Shown piece after piece: positions 43,490-53,378 of a stretch of 64,000 nucleotides of DNA (position 1 is its first letter; each line of letters starts with the position of its first letter). This stretch comes from Gemmatimonadaceae bacterium (GTDB lineage: Bacteria > Gemmatimonadota > Gemmatimonadetes > Gemmatimonadales > Gemmatimonadaceae), in contig JABAQJ010000002.1 in the NCBI GenBank assembly GCA_019186945.1, positions 62,001-126,000 of the forward strand, given 5' to 3'. The notes below the pieces were generated by a model that was given only the letters and a program-made list of their open reading frames with translations, was not told the origin of the DNA and searched no databases. A program made the translations under genes and the position numbers.

Positions 43490-44284
43490 TCAGTCCGCCA
43501 TGCCTGGTGGTGTGTATCGCCCATCGACTGCCAGCCACCCACCGTCGGCGACAAGCACCGACCCCGTCACGTAACTCGCGGCATCCGAGAGAAGGAAGAT
43601 CGTCGGCCACGCCATCTCGTCCGGCTGCGCCCAACGTTTGAGCGCGTTCTTCGCGGCGTAGGCGTCGTACCATGGCGCATTGGCCTTGATCGGCGCCGTC
43701 AGCGGCGTTTCGACGACACCGGGAGCGACGGCGTTGACGCGCACGCCGTGCGGTGCGAACTCCGCTGCGGCGGTGCGGACCATCTGGACGATACCGGCTT
43801 TCGTGGCGGCGTACACGGCCTGGCCGGGCTCAACCACTTGCGAGCGGATCGACGAGAAGAGGACGATGCTCCCCTGCCCACGTGCCGTGAGGATGCGCCC
43901 CGCTTCGCGCAGAACGTTGAAGCTTCCGCGCAAGTTGGTGCGAATGACGCGATCGAACTCGTCATCCGTGTATTTCAGGATCGGCTTTCTGACGTTGATG
44001 CCTGGCGTGCAGACTACTGCGTCGATTCGGCCCGCCCAGAGCAGCGTCTCCTCGAGAGCTGCCGTCGTCGCGGCCGTGTCCACGATGTCGACGGCCGCCG
44101 ACGTAGCCGACCCACCGGCTGACCGGATCGCCGCCGCCACGCGATCGGCGGCATCGCCGTGGAGGTCGAGGCACGAGACCTTCGCGCCTTGCGCTGCGGC
44201 GACCAGGGCGACTGCCTCGCCGATGCCCGATCCCGCGCCCACGATCGCGACTCCACGGCCATCCAGCCGGAACTTGTCGGTCAT
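43490..44284 (-). CDS. Short-chain dehydrogenase/reductase (SDR family)
   Basis: This 264-residue NAD(P)-dependent oxidoreductase has the Rossmann motif GAGSGIGEAVALVAAAQ and the catalytic Tyr/Lys in AVYAATKAGI. It also has VRVNAVAPGVVETPL, the usual C-terminal SDR segment, and ends near YVTGSVLVADGGW. It is most like classical 3-oxoacyl or sugar-alcohol dehydrogenases, without a specific substrate. Its ATG overlaps the symporter stop by 4 bases, so the two are co-translated. Perhaps it oxidises the compound that the symporter brings in. Confidence 0.88.
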   Translation of the reverse strand: MTDKFRLDGRGVAIVGAGSGIGEAVALVAAAQGAKVSCLDLHGDAADRVAAAIRSAGGSATSAAVDIVDTAATTAALEETLLWAGRIDAVVCTPGINVRKPILKYTDDEFDRVIRTNLRGSFNVLREAGRILTARGQGSIVLFSSIRSQVVEPGQAVYAATKAGIVQMVRTAAAEFAPHGVRVNAVAPGVVETPLTAPIKANAPWYDAYAAKNALKRWAQPDEMAWPTIFLLSDAASYVTGSVLVADGGWLAVDGRYTPPGMAD

Positions 44285-45690
44285 GCGTGTCTACTCTCCC
44301 GGAACGGTGACGGCGAGGTCATCAGCGCGACCGCGCCCGCCATGACGGACGCAAGGAGGCCAAGGGCCGTTGGGGTAAGGCCGCCGAATCCCATCCCACC
44401 GGTCGCCAACTGGATCACGAGCATCACGCCGATGCCGGCAAGGATGCTCGCCATGGCCTGCCGCTCGCGGAATCGTGCGACGTACAGCCCGCCGAGGATC
44501 GGGACGAACAGGCAGACACCGAGGACGCTGTAGAAAAACGAGAGCGTTCCCACGATCGTTTGGGCGATCAGAGCGATCGCGATGCCTCCCGCACCGCCGG
44601 CCGCGGCGGCGATTCTGGCGACGTGGAGTACCTGCCGGTCGTCGGCGTCCCGTCGAACGTACTGCTTGTACAAGTCCTGCGACAACGACGTCGCCAGCAT
44701 GAACAGAATGGCATCCGCGGTACTCACTTCGGCGGAGAACAGTGCCGCCAGCCCCAACGCTCCGATGGCGACGGGGACATCCTGTGCGAGCAGCGTTGGC
44801 AGCGCAAGCTGGGCCGATTCGAGCGACGGGTGCAACGACCTGGCGATCATTCCCAGTAGCGGCGGTATGAATGCGAAACCGAACAGGACGATAGCGTTCA
44901 TGCCCACGCCGAACCGGACGGCCCGGTCATCGCGAGCACCGAAGACCTTCTGGAGCAGCCCCGGGGACACGATGAACGCCGGCATGAGCAGGAAGAGGTA
45001 CGACCAGCCGGAGGCGCCGTTCGACCATATGGAGAAGTATGCTGCGTCCGCGGGTGCGCCACTTACGACGCCACTCCAACCACCGACCTGCCCGAACGCC
45101 GCGGGCAAGGCGATCGCGAAACCACCGAGCAGGACCGTCAGTTGCAACATATTGACCCATGCGCTCGACAGTAGGCCGCCGGCGGTGAAGTAGAGCGTCA
45201 TGACCGCGCCACCCAGGAGGCAGCCGACCCACTTGGGCAAGCCGGCTACGGCTGTAACGACTGTGGACAGGGCGATCAGCTGGCCGGCAAGTATGGCGAG
45301 CGTCCCGATCCAGAGCAGGACGGCCACGATTACCCGGAGCCGGCGTGAGAATCGGAACTCGAGGTAGTCGCCGACGGTTCGCAGGCCGCGCTCGGCAGCG
45401 ATCCGTCGCATGCGGGGCCCCACCCACAGCGCCTGCACCAGGGAACCGGCAGCTGCCGCGCCGACCCACCACCATGCCGCCAGACCGTCGTGATATCCCA
45501 GGCCGGCGGCGCCGACCGTCGAACCAGCGCCAATGTTGGCCGCCAGCACGGTGGAGAACAGCAGACCGGGGCCTAACGTCCGACCGGCAACGAAGAACGA
45601 GTCGCTGCTCCGCACGCGACGCCCGATCCACAGGCCGACGGCGATCAGCAGACCGGAGTAGCCGAGGAGCAGGATCAGGGCGATCGGCAT
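44281..45690 (-). CDS. Sodium:solute symporter (SSS family)
   Basis: This 469-residue permease has about 13 transmembrane segments. Family landmarks are WIGRRVRSSDSFFVAGRTLG, AANIGAGSTVGAAGLGYHDG and GLRTVGDYLEFRF. The stretch LAALFSAEVSTADAILFML fits the sodium-binding helix. The substrate may be a sugar, amino acid or organic acid. It overlaps the SDR gene and lies 9 bases after the P1 peptidase stop on the same strand, so the three genes should form one unit. Confidence 0.92.
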   Translation of the reverse strand: MPIALILLLGYSGLLIAVGLWIGRRVRSSDSFFVAGRTLGPGLLFSTVLAANIGAGSTVGAAGLGYHDGLAAWWWVGAAAAGSLVQALWVGPRMRRIAAERGLRTVGDYLEFRFSRRLRVIVAVLLWIGTLAILAGQLIALSTVVTAVAGLPKWVGCLLGGAVMTLYFTAGGLLSSAWVNMLQLTVLLGGFAIALPAAFGQVGGWSGVVSGAPADAAYFSIWSNGASGWSYLFLLMPAFIVSPGLLQKVFGARDDRAVRFGVGMNAIVLFGFAFIPPLLGMIARSLHPSLESAQLALPTLLAQDVPVAIGALGLAALFSAEVSTADAILFMLATSLSQDLYKQYVRRDADDRQVLHVARIAAAAGGAGGIAIALIAQTIVGTLSFFYSVLGVCLFVPILGGLYVARFRERQAMASILAGIGVMLVIQLATGGMGFGGLTPTALGLLASVMAGAVALMTSPSPFRESRHA

Positions 45691-45699
45691 CCAGCAGGC

Positions 45700-46776
45700 C
45701 TAACGCTTGTGCGACAGATCGCGAGCTGCCGGCAGGTTAGGCAACCCCGTTGCCTGCCGTGCCGCTCGCAGGATCGCCTCCGCCATGGCATCCGCGGCGA
45801 GGGCGCCGATGGTCGTGACATCCGCCTCTTCCGCGCGTTCGCCGGTCGCCAGCGAGAAGATCGTGTCACCATCGCCGGCCGTGTGGACCGGTGAGATCGC
45901 CCGCGCATATCCGTCGTGCGCCATCTGTGCGATCTTCCGAGCCTGCGCCTTGGTCAGACGAGCGTTCGTCGCCACCACCCCTAACGTGGTGTTTTCGCCA
46001 CCGCCGCGACCACCTGCGCGGCGCGTAGCGCCGGAACGGATCAGCTTGCGCGCATCGGCGAGCGTGCTGCCGTCCTCGCTGCGCACGCCGGCCACGACCT
46101 GTCCGGTCGAAGGATCGACGATGTCTCCCAGCGCATTCACAACGGCGAGCGCGGCAACGACGAGCCCGTCCGGGAGCGTGATCGACGCCGTTCCGACGCC
46201 CGCCTTCATCGATCGGGCTCCTCCCATGAGCTTCCCGACTGTCGCTCCCGCACCCGCGCCGACGTTTCCTTCGGCCACCGGGCCGGACGTGGCGGCCTTT
46301 GCCGCGCGGTACCCGCAGTCGGCCGTGGGGCGGATCTTCGGGTCGCCGACACCCAGATCGAACAGGATCGCCGCCGGCACGATCGGCACTTTCGCAACCC
46401 GGGTGTCGAATCCGACGCCGCGTTCCTCCAGATAGCGCATGACGCCACCGGCTGCATCCAGCCCGAATGCGGAGCCACCCGCGAGGACGATCGCGTGCAC
46501 GACCGAGACGGTGTTCACCGGGTCGAGCAGATCGGTCTCACGAGTTCCCGGTGCGGCACCTCGCACGTCCACGCCACCCACCACACCTTTCTCCGCAAGA
46601 ACAACGGTGCAACCCGTCGGTCTGCCGGTGAGTCTGTAATGTCCAACCTTGATGCCCTTGACGACGGTCAGTCCCGTTGCGGCTCCGCCTTGCGCAGTCG
46701 CGGCGTCGGCTGCCACAATGCCAGCTACAACAAGTCCGTACATCCACCGTCGACGCACAGTCGATCGAATGCCCAT
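45700..46776 (-). CDS. P1/S58-family exported peptidase (DmpA-like)
   Basis: This 358-residue protein has a signal peptide (about residues 1-28, ending DAATAQ). It matches the P1 family of self-cleaving N-terminal nucleophile aminopeptidases. The cleavage motif ENTTLGVVATNARL is preceded by the long beta-rich stretch GNVGAGAGATVGKLMGGARS. The Thr after the Asn is expected to be the new N-terminal nucleophile. I start at the ATG at 46776. An M20 deacylase lies divergently 101 bases away. Confidence 0.9.
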   Translation of the reverse strand: MGIRSTVRRRWMYGLVVAGIVAADAATAQGGAATGLTVVKGIKVGHYRLTGRPTGCTVVLAEKGVVGGVDVRGAAPGTRETDLLDPVNTVSVVHAIVLAGGSAFGLDAAGGVMRYLEERGVGFDTRVAKVPIVPAAILFDLGVGDPKIRPTADCGYRAAKAATSGPVAEGNVGAGAGATVGKLMGGARSMKAGVGTASITLPDGLVVAALAVVNALGDIVDPSTGQVVAGVRSEDGSTLADARKLIRSGATRRAGGRGGGENTTLGVVATNARLTKAQARKIAQMAHDGYARAISPVHTAGDGDTIFSLATGERAEEADVTTIGALAADAMAEAILRAARQATGLPNLPAARDLSHKR

Positions 46777-46877
46777 GGCCACGCTCTCCCAAGAGTGTTC
46801 GCTGGTCGATGCGCCCTGCGTGCCCTCCATGCACGCGCGGTGCTGCGCCTGGCGTCCAATCGCCGGTCGGCTCGCTC

Positions 46878-48173
46878 ATGAGAAAACGTAGCGTCCATGA
46901 CGCCGTGCTGCGAGCGGTCGAGGACGCTCGCGAGGAACTCGTCGCCTTCACACAGGCGCTGATCCGGATTCCCACGGTCAACCCTCCGGGAGAGAACTAC
47001 GACGCCTGCGCGCAACTCCTCGGGGACGCACTCGCCGGCGACGGCTTCGCGATCGAGTACCTCACGGCCGTGGGCCGCCAGGAGCATTCGGCCTCCTTCC
47101 CGCGCGTGAACGTCGTCGCGCGACGACCTGGTCGCCACACGAACCCCGCGCTACATCTCAACGGACATATCGACGTCGTCCCGGTTGGCGCCGGCTGGAC
47201 GCGAGATCCGTTCGGAGGGACTGTGGAGCGCGGACGAGTGTACGGGCGCGGTGCGTCGGACATGAAGAGCGGAATCGCGGCCGCCCGGTTTGCCAGTCTC
47301 GCCATCGCGCGTGCCGGGATTGAACTGGCGGGTACCCTGGAACTGAGCGGGACAGTGGACGAGGAGACCGGTGGATGGGCCGGCGCGGCGTTCCTGGCAG
47401 AAACCGGACTCCTGACTCGCCCGCGCGTGGACTACGTAATCATCCCCGAACCGTTCGGCGTCGACCGCATCTGCGTCGGCCACCGCGGCGTGTACTGGTT
47501 TGAACTGACGACGCGCGGCCGCACCGCCCACGGAAGCATGCCGTTCCTGGGCGTGAACGCGATCGATCACATGGGAGCGGTGTTGCACCGGGTTCGTACC
47601 GAGCTGTCGCCTGCCCTTCGGCTGCGCCGGACGGCAATGCCGGTGGTTCCTGATGGCGCACGCTCCGCAACGATCAACGTGAACAGCGTGGAAGGCGGAC
47701 AGGTAGGATTCGCCACCCAGTCGCCCTGCGTTGCCGATCGCTGCACCGCGGTCTTCGACCGCCGCTTCCTGCTCGAAGAATCGGTCGAGGAAGTTCGGCA
47801 GGAACTAGTGGCCTTGATCGCGGAGACCTGGAAGGACATCCCCGACCTCGACTGCTCACTCACCGATCGGCTTCTGGTGCTACCCGTCCGCACCCCGGAC
47901 GGTTCACCGGCGATCTCCGCCGCTGGTGGCGCCATCCGGACGGTGCTGGGTCGCGACGCCACGCTCGTCGCCAGCCCGGGCACGTACGATCACAAGCACG
48001 TGACCGGGATCGGCGGCATTGTCGATTGCGTTGCCTACGGTCCCGGTCGACTCGAACTCTCCCACCAGCCTGACGAGTGGTGCGACATCGAAGAACTGGT
48101 GAAAGCGACGCAAGTGCTGGCGCTCACGATCCTCAGCCTGATCGGTCCGACGGAACTCCGGCTGACACCCTGA
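46878..48173 (+). CDS. Cytosolic M20 deacylase/deacetylase (ArgE/DapE-like)
   Basis: This 431-residue metallohydrolase has the M20 landmarks LHLNGHIDVVPVGAGW, GRGASDMKSGIAA, DEETGG, ELTTRGRTAHGSMPF (dimerisation domain) and a late YDHKHV. There is no signal peptide. It resembles ArgE/DapE/ACY1-like enzymes that release an acyl or peptide group from an amino acid. I start at the ATG at 46878. The divergent P1 peptidase and the downstream convergent Asp-box gene give it no clear operon. Confidence 0.9.
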   Translation: MRKRSVHDAVLRAVEDAREELVAFTQALIRIPTVNPPGENYDACAQLLGDALAGDGFAIEYLTAVGRQEHSASFPRVNVVARRPGRHTNPALHLNGHIDVVPVGAGWTRDPFGGTVERGRVYGRGASDMKSGIAAARFASLAIARAGIELAGTLELSGTVDEETGGWAGAAFLAETGLLTRPRVDYVIIPEPFGVDRICVGHRGVYWFELTTRGRTAHGSMPFLGVNAIDHMGAVLHRVRTELSPALRLRRTAMPVVPDGARSATINVNSVEGGQVGFATQSPCVADRCTAVFDRRFLLEESVEEVRQELVALIAETWKDIPDLDCSLTDRLLVLPVRTPDGSPAISAAGGAIRTVLGRDATLVASPGTYDHKHVTGIGGIVDCVAYGPGRLELSHQPDEWCDIEELVKATQVLALTILSLIGPTELRLTP

Positions 48174-48210
48174 ACGAGGCCCTTTCGACCCATCGTGGCT
48201 CTCTGGCGCG

Positions 48211-51200
48211 TTATTCCATGATGGGTTTGGCCTTGCCCGCCATCGACTCGTTGAACGCCTTCACGTCGGTCGCCATGAGCTTGTTGAACGCAATCTTCGC
48301 TGATCGCAGCTCCTTCTCCAGCTGCGCGAGGGTGGCGAGCGACGCGTCGGTCGGCCGGTAGTCCGCCCCACCCTGGACATCGCCCGCGCCGGTCCCCACT
48401 TCGCCGTTCAGCCAGATGAGGTTCATGAGGATCCGGTACTTTTCCACGTACCACTTGTCGTCACTGTGGAGGTCCGTCCTCGATAGCAGTAACAACTCGA
48501 CGTCCAGCGCCTTCCTGTCCAGGTCCGCGATCGTACGACCGACATCGCTGTCGGGGTCCGTCGCCTTACGCCGGTCTTCGAGCTGCCGGCGCATCACCTC
48601 CAGTCGGTTGATCATGTCCGCCGCTTCGTTCATTGCATCGCGAATGCGTATCTGCGTGCGCGTGGACAGTACCAGATCCGCGTCCGAAGACGGCAGTGCC
48701 GGATCGCGCACCACGGAGAACGGTCTCGAGTAGCTGGCGCTGTCCACCGTCAGCCGAGCCAAGTATCGTCCTCCAGACGCCAGCGGCCCGGCCCGTTGCG
48801 CTCCCTCGATTCCCCAATGGATGATTGGCCGGGGCTTTCCATCCTTGAACCGGGCTTCCTCCCAGATATGCGGGTTGTCTGGCGGGGTGGTACGGAGTTC
48901 GACCTGCCGCGGGCCGTCGTAACGCAGATCCCACGTCAGCCGCAACGTCCCGGCGCGACCCGCGTTCTTCATCGTCCGTATGACGGTGCCAGTAGAATCG
49001 ATGATCTCCAGCTTCAGTGAATCCCTGGGCGCTGCCGCGAGCAAAACGTTGAAGTCGGCGCTACCGCTGCGACCCAGTCGGACGCCGGCACGCGGTTCGT
49101 ACAGGTAGGCGCGCGCACCAGCGGCAACCTTGTCGCTCTGTTCCAACGTGCTGATGTCCTTCATGAGGTAGAGGCCACGCCCATAGGTGGATATCACCAC
49201 GTCGTGTCTGAGCTTCGAGACGGCAATCCAGGTGACGGGTGCAGCCGGCAGTCCCTCCTGGTACCGGGCCCACGTGATGCCGTCATCCATCGAGTAGAAG
49301 AAGCCGTGCCCAGTCCCGACGAACAGCATTCCTCGGCGATTGGGATTCTCGGCGACTGTCAGCACGTAGTCGAGCGGGTGGCCGTCAGGCAGTCCGTCGC
49401 TGATCCGCGACCACGTTCTGCCGAAGTCCGTTGTCTTGTAGAGGTAAGGCGCGCGGTCGTCCATCAGGTGGTAGTCTACGGCGACGTACGCCGTCGCCGC
49501 GTCGAACCGCGACGGCTCGATGCGGCGGATGGTACCCCAGGGAGCCATGCCAGCCACGTTCTTCGTGACGTCGTTCCAGTTCGTGCCGCCATCCCTGGTA
49601 TTCCAGATCTTTCCGTCGTTGGTGCCCGCCCAGATCAATCCCTTCTGGATCTCGGACGGTGCGATCGCGAAAACCACTTCGCCGTAGAACTGCCCGAGGT
49701 TGTCCGCGACAATTCCGCCCGACGACACGATACGCGACGGATCCCTGGTGGAAAGGACCGGGCTGATGACCGTCCAGCTCTGTCCGCCGTCGATCGTCTT
49801 GAAGATCACTTGGCAGCCGTAATAGACAGCGTTTCCGTCGAAGGGGTCGATCGCCAGTGGCGGCGTCCAGTGGCATCGATACTGAAGGGCGTTCGGCTCG
49901 GAATCGAGCGTGTGTATGCCGGGACTAACGTGCCTGGCCCGGCCCTGCTTCGCATCCCAGCGCGTCACGGTGTTCCCATAGCAGGTCGCCCATACCACGT
50001 CGGGATTGCCCGGCACGGGGATCGTGAAACCGGATTCGCAGCCCCCGAGGCCCTGCTGCCAGGCGGAGGCGTTTCCGGTGGGGCCACCGTAGTCGTCGAA
50101 CGCCGGACCGCCAGGACGCCCGAACGATGGCACGTTAGGCACGGCGACGGGGTTGTCGTGCGGGCCACGCATGGTCCCATCGTCCTGCCGGTTGCTGTAG
50201 ACCCAGTACGGCATCCTCGTATCGAGCGCCACGTGGTACATCTGCCCGATCGGCAACGTGAGCGTGAAGTAGGTTTGTCCGTGGTCGCGCGTGATCCCGG
50301 CGCCACCGTCACCGGTCAGGATCCAGTGGCTTGGGTTGCGTGGATCCATCCAGATGTCGTGACAGTCGCCACAACCTCGCTCGATCGTCGGGAAGGTTGC
50401 CCCGCCATCGAACGAACGCAGCAGGCTGCTGGAGGCCACCAGCACCTCGTTCTCGTTCTGCGGATTGACGGTCACCCGGATATAGTAGCCGGCGCGGCCA
50501 ATCAGTCGGCGGTCCCAGCTCACCGCCGCCCAGGTATCCCCACCGTCATCGGAACGCCATAACGAGCCCTGATCCGCCGTCTGGATCAAGGCAAACATCC
50601 GCTTCGAGTTCGATGGCGCAATGGCCACGTCGATCTTCCCCACCGGCGACTTCGGGAGCCCCGGATGCGTGAGGCGCGTCCACGTCGACCCGCTGTCGCG
50701 CGAGACGTACACCCCGCTGCCCGGGCCGCCGCTGAACATCGCCCACGTGTGCATCACGACGTCCCACGTCCCGGCGATCATCACCTTTGGGTCGCGTGCA
50801 TCGATGGCAAGCCCGGAACAGCCGGTGTTCGCATCCACGAACAGCACACGATCCCAGTGTTCGCCGCCATCGAGCGTCCGATAGACTCCCCTCTCCTCCT
50901 GAGGGCCGGTCGCCCTGCCTAACGCGCAGACATAGACGATGTCGGAGTTGGTGGGGTGAACGACGATACGCCCGATGCGGCCGGTTTCCCGCAACCCCAT
51001 GTTCCGCCAAGTGGCGCCGCCATCCGTCGAACGATAGACGCCATCGCCCATGATGTCGGCGTCGCGAATCGCCCACGCCTCGCCCGTCCCGGCCCACACG
51101 ATGCGAGGGTTGGATGCGGACACCGCCAGCGCTCCGATCGCCTGCACGGGTTGCTCGTCGAAGATCGGCGCGAACGTGCGTCCTCCGTCGGTCGTCTTCC

Positions 51201-51438
51201 AGACACCGCCGGACGCTGCACCGAGATAGTACGTGGCCGTGTCACCGGGAACGCCCGCTGCCGAGGCAATCCGCCCCGCTGGCTGAGGTCCGATCCACTC
51301 GAAACGCGGAACTGCTGACGGAGGGCCGGCCGGCGTACCCGGCGATCGCCGCTGCGCTTTGGCGCTGGCGAAAGCGACGCACAACCAAACCAGCGAGCGA
51401 CACACCGCGACTGAACACGCAGACCGGATCGAGGACAT
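48211..51438 (-). CDS. Large secreted Asp-box (BNR/sortilin-like) protein
   Basis: This 1075-residue protein starts with a signal peptide (about residues 1-28, ending ASAKAQ). It carries about eleven Asp-box motifs of the type YRSTDGGATW spread over residues 50-770; examples are KTTDGGRTF, YVSRDSGSTW, LRSFDGGATF, FKTIDGGQSW and FYSMDDGITW. They mark a beta-propeller of the sortilin/VPS10 kind. The C-terminal 300 residues hold an FlgD-Ig-like beta part and a helical region. No catalytic site can be named. Such proteins are abundant in Gemmatimonadota and related phyla. Confidence 0.85.
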   Translation of the reverse strand: MSSIRSACSVAVCRSLVWLCVAFASAKAQRRSPGTPAGPPSAVPRFEWIGPQPAGRIASAAGVPGDTATYYLGAASGGVWKTTDGGRTFAPIFDEQPVQAIGALAVSASNPRIVWAGTGEAWAIRDADIMGDGVYRSTDGGATWRNMGLRETGRIGRIVVHPTNSDIVYVCALGRATGPQEERGVYRTLDGGEHWDRVLFVDANTGCSGLAIDARDPKVMIAGTWDVVMHTWAMFSGGPGSGVYVSRDSGSTWTRLTHPGLPKSPVGKIDVAIAPSNSKRMFALIQTADQGSLWRSDDGGDTWAAVSWDRRLIGRAGYYIRVTVNPQNENEVLVASSSLLRSFDGGATFPTIERGCGDCHDIWMDPRNPSHWILTGDGGAGITRDHGQTYFTLTLPIGQMYHVALDTRMPYWVYSNRQDDGTMRGPHDNPVAVPNVPSFGRPGGPAFDDYGGPTGNASAWQQGLGGCESGFTIPVPGNPDVVWATCYGNTVTRWDAKQGRARHVSPGIHTLDSEPNALQYRCHWTPPLAIDPFDGNAVYYGCQVIFKTIDGGQSWTVISPVLSTRDPSRIVSSGGIVADNLGQFYGEVVFAIAPSEIQKGLIWAGTNDGKIWNTRDGGTNWNDVTKNVAGMAPWGTIRRIEPSRFDAATAYVAVDYHLMDDRAPYLYKTTDFGRTWSRISDGLPDGHPLDYVLTVAENPNRRGMLFVGTGHGFFYSMDDGITWARYQEGLPAAPVTWIAVSKLRHDVVISTYGRGLYLMKDISTLEQSDKVAAGARAYLYEPRAGVRLGRSGSADFNVLLAAAPRDSLKLEIIDSTGTVIRTMKNAGRAGTLRLTWDLRYDGPRQVELRTTPPDNPHIWEEARFKDGKPRPIIHWGIEGAQRAGPLASGGRYLARLTVDSASYSRPFSVVRDPALPSSDADLVLSTRTQIRIRDAMNEAADMINRLEVMRRQLEDRRKATDPDSDVGRTIADLDRKALDVELLLLSRTDLHSDDKWYVEKYRILMNLIWLNGEVGTGAGDVQGGADYRPTDASLATLAQLEKELRSAKIAFNKLMATDVKAFNESMAGKAKPIME

Positions 51439-51665
51439 AAACCGTCGGTGGCATGCTAAGTGGCAACGCGGCGCCGAGCAGTCGACGCCCGCCGTTCGCT
51501 AACGATCCCGCCCCACTCACCGTCGCGCAACGGTGCGGCCGCTCGGAGTTCGCGCAATCGAAGGGCACTCGGCGCAACGGATTGATCACGGACCCGGCGC
51601 CATGAGGTACGGAGTTGGGCTCGCAGCCGCCTTTGGCTGTGCCGACAACTCTCAGGAGGTAGCCC

Positions 51666-53378
51666 ATGTTCACTCACTCACCGCGACTGATGGGCGTCGT
51701 GACACTGTTCGCGCTGGCCACCGCGTGTCGCGACGATCCCGTCCGACCGCCACCAGTGCGCCCGGCATCGCCAGAACTCGACGCGGCACGCGTTCCTTCG
51801 CCGCCGGCCATACAAGGCGATCTCATTCGGTTCGACAGGCTCTCGGACGAGGCCCTGTGGGCCGAGATTCGGAATGCCGGTGGAACAGCAGAGATCGGTC
51901 TCCGGCGCTCCGGCCAGCGTCACGGGATGGCCAACGGGCGCGTACTGATATCGCGCCCGGAGCGCGACGTCGTTGTCCGAGACATCGGCACCGTCGCGGG
52001 CATATCCGTACGCAGCGCCGACACGCTCCTTCCGATCGCCAGCGTGAGGGTTGCATCGCTTGCCGCTCTGTCGGCCCTTCGCAAGCACCGGAACGTGTCG
52101 TTCATCGAGCCCGGCCGGCTGATCCCCGTGGCAGGAAACTCCAAGTGGCTATCGTCCGGATCGGGGTGCTCCGTCGGGTTCTACAACGGCCCCGGCGGCA
52201 GCACGATCATTTCCCCGGGCGATCTGTTGCCGTGGAACTACCATTACATGAACATCCCGGCGGCGTGGGCGCGCGTGCCCGGTGGAGCCGGCGTCACGAT
52301 CGGCATCGTCGACACCGGCATCGACTCCTACCAGCCTGAACTCACGACGGAGTTCGCCACCGGAATGAGCACCGGGCGCACGCACGTGATCGACGCCACG
52401 GCATACGCGCATCAGCCAGTCTACTGGCACGACACCTGTGGTCACGGCACGCGTCTGGCCAGCGTGGTCGCAGGGCCGCGTAACGGAAAATCGATACTTG
52501 GCGTGGCGTGGAAGGCCAATCTGTACTCGGTGCGGGTCGACGACGATGTCGTCCTCACGAACGTCGCCGCCACTCGCCTCGGTATTCGACTCGCCGCCGG
52601 ACATGCGAAGTTGATCGCCATGGCCTTCGGAACGATCGCATACTACCAGTCTATTTCCGACGAACTTTCGTACTGGTATGCACTCGACAAGATGTTCGTT
52701 GCGGCTGCCGGTACCAGCGTTTGCTTCGGACCGCAGCGCAGCATCGTCACTTTCCCGGGATCGGAGCCGACGGTGACCACCGTGACAGGACTCGACCGGA
52801 GCGGCGCCGTCTCCTGCGACTCCCACTACGGGCCCGCCGTCGACTTCGCGGCGTTCGTCGACCAGCCGGTAACCGGAGTCGCGAGTCTTGGTACCGTCCC
52901 AGCCGGTTTCGGTGGGTCTTCGAATGCCGTCGGCGTCATCACCGGACTTGCCGCGCTCGAACTCTCGCGGAACCCGAACCAGACTCGCAGCGAACTTGTA
53001 ACCGCCCTGGCATATGCGGCCTCACCTACAGGACTGCGGTCAAACATGACCGGCTGGGGATCGCCGAATGCGATGTGCGTCGTTGGCGGCGTCTGTGCGG
53101 CGTTCATCCAGGGCACGGATCTGATCCAGACGTATGGCACGCGGACGTACTCGTGGACGGCCTGGCAGGCCGCAGCTCCACCGTGGTTGGTCAGCTACCA
53201 ATGGAACACTGGTCAATCAACTCCCACGATTTCGCGTACCGTGACCGTGACACCGGGGATGCAGGAATACACCTTGGTACTCGCTGTGACGGTTCGGGAT
53301 AATGTTGATGGCTCCACTCGGACCGTCACGAAGAACGTGCTGGTCCGCGATCCGTACAACTGTCCAACCTGCTGGTGA
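51666..53378 (+). CDS. S8 (subtilisin-like) serine protease, probable lipoprotein
   Basis: This 570-residue protein has a lipoprotein-like signal (LFALATAC at about residues 14-21) and an inhibitor-like prodomain (about residues 50-160). The catalytic triad is Asp216 (IVDTGID), His260 (CGHGTRLASVV) and Ser419 (GGSSNAVGV). The usual oxyanion Asn reads Thr350 (AAGTS), and the Pro after the Ser motif is absent. A PKD-like C-terminal domain carries a closing CPTCW. The stop overlaps the next gene by 4 bases, so both are co-translated. It is probably an active but divergent cell-surface protease, or an inactive relative. Confidence 0.85.
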   Translation: MFTHSPRLMGVVTLFALATACRDDPVRPPPVRPASPELDAARVPSPPAIQGDLIRFDRLSDEALWAEIRNAGGTAEIGLRRSGQRHGMANGRVLISRPERDVVVRDIGTVAGISVRSADTLLPIASVRVASLAALSALRKHRNVSFIEPGRLIPVAGNSKWLSSGSGCSVGFYNGPGGSTIISPGDLLPWNYHYMNIPAAWARVPGGAGVTIGIVDTGIDSYQPELTTEFATGMSTGRTHVIDATAYAHQPVYWHDTCGHGTRLASVVAGPRNGKSILGVAWKANLYSVRVDDDVVLTNVAATRLGIRLAAGHAKLIAMAFGTIAYYQSISDELSYWYALDKMFVAAAGTSVCFGPQRSIVTFPGSEPTVTTVTGLDRSGAVSCDSHYGPAVDFAAFVDQPVTGVASLGTVPAGFGGSSNAVGVITGLAALELSRNPNQTRSELVTALAYAASPTGLRSNMTGWGSPNAMCVVGGVCAAFIQGTDLIQTYGTRTYSWTAWQAAAPPWLVSYQWNTGQSTPTISRTVTVTPGMQEYTLVLAVTVRDNVDGSTRTVTKNVLVRDPYNCPTCW

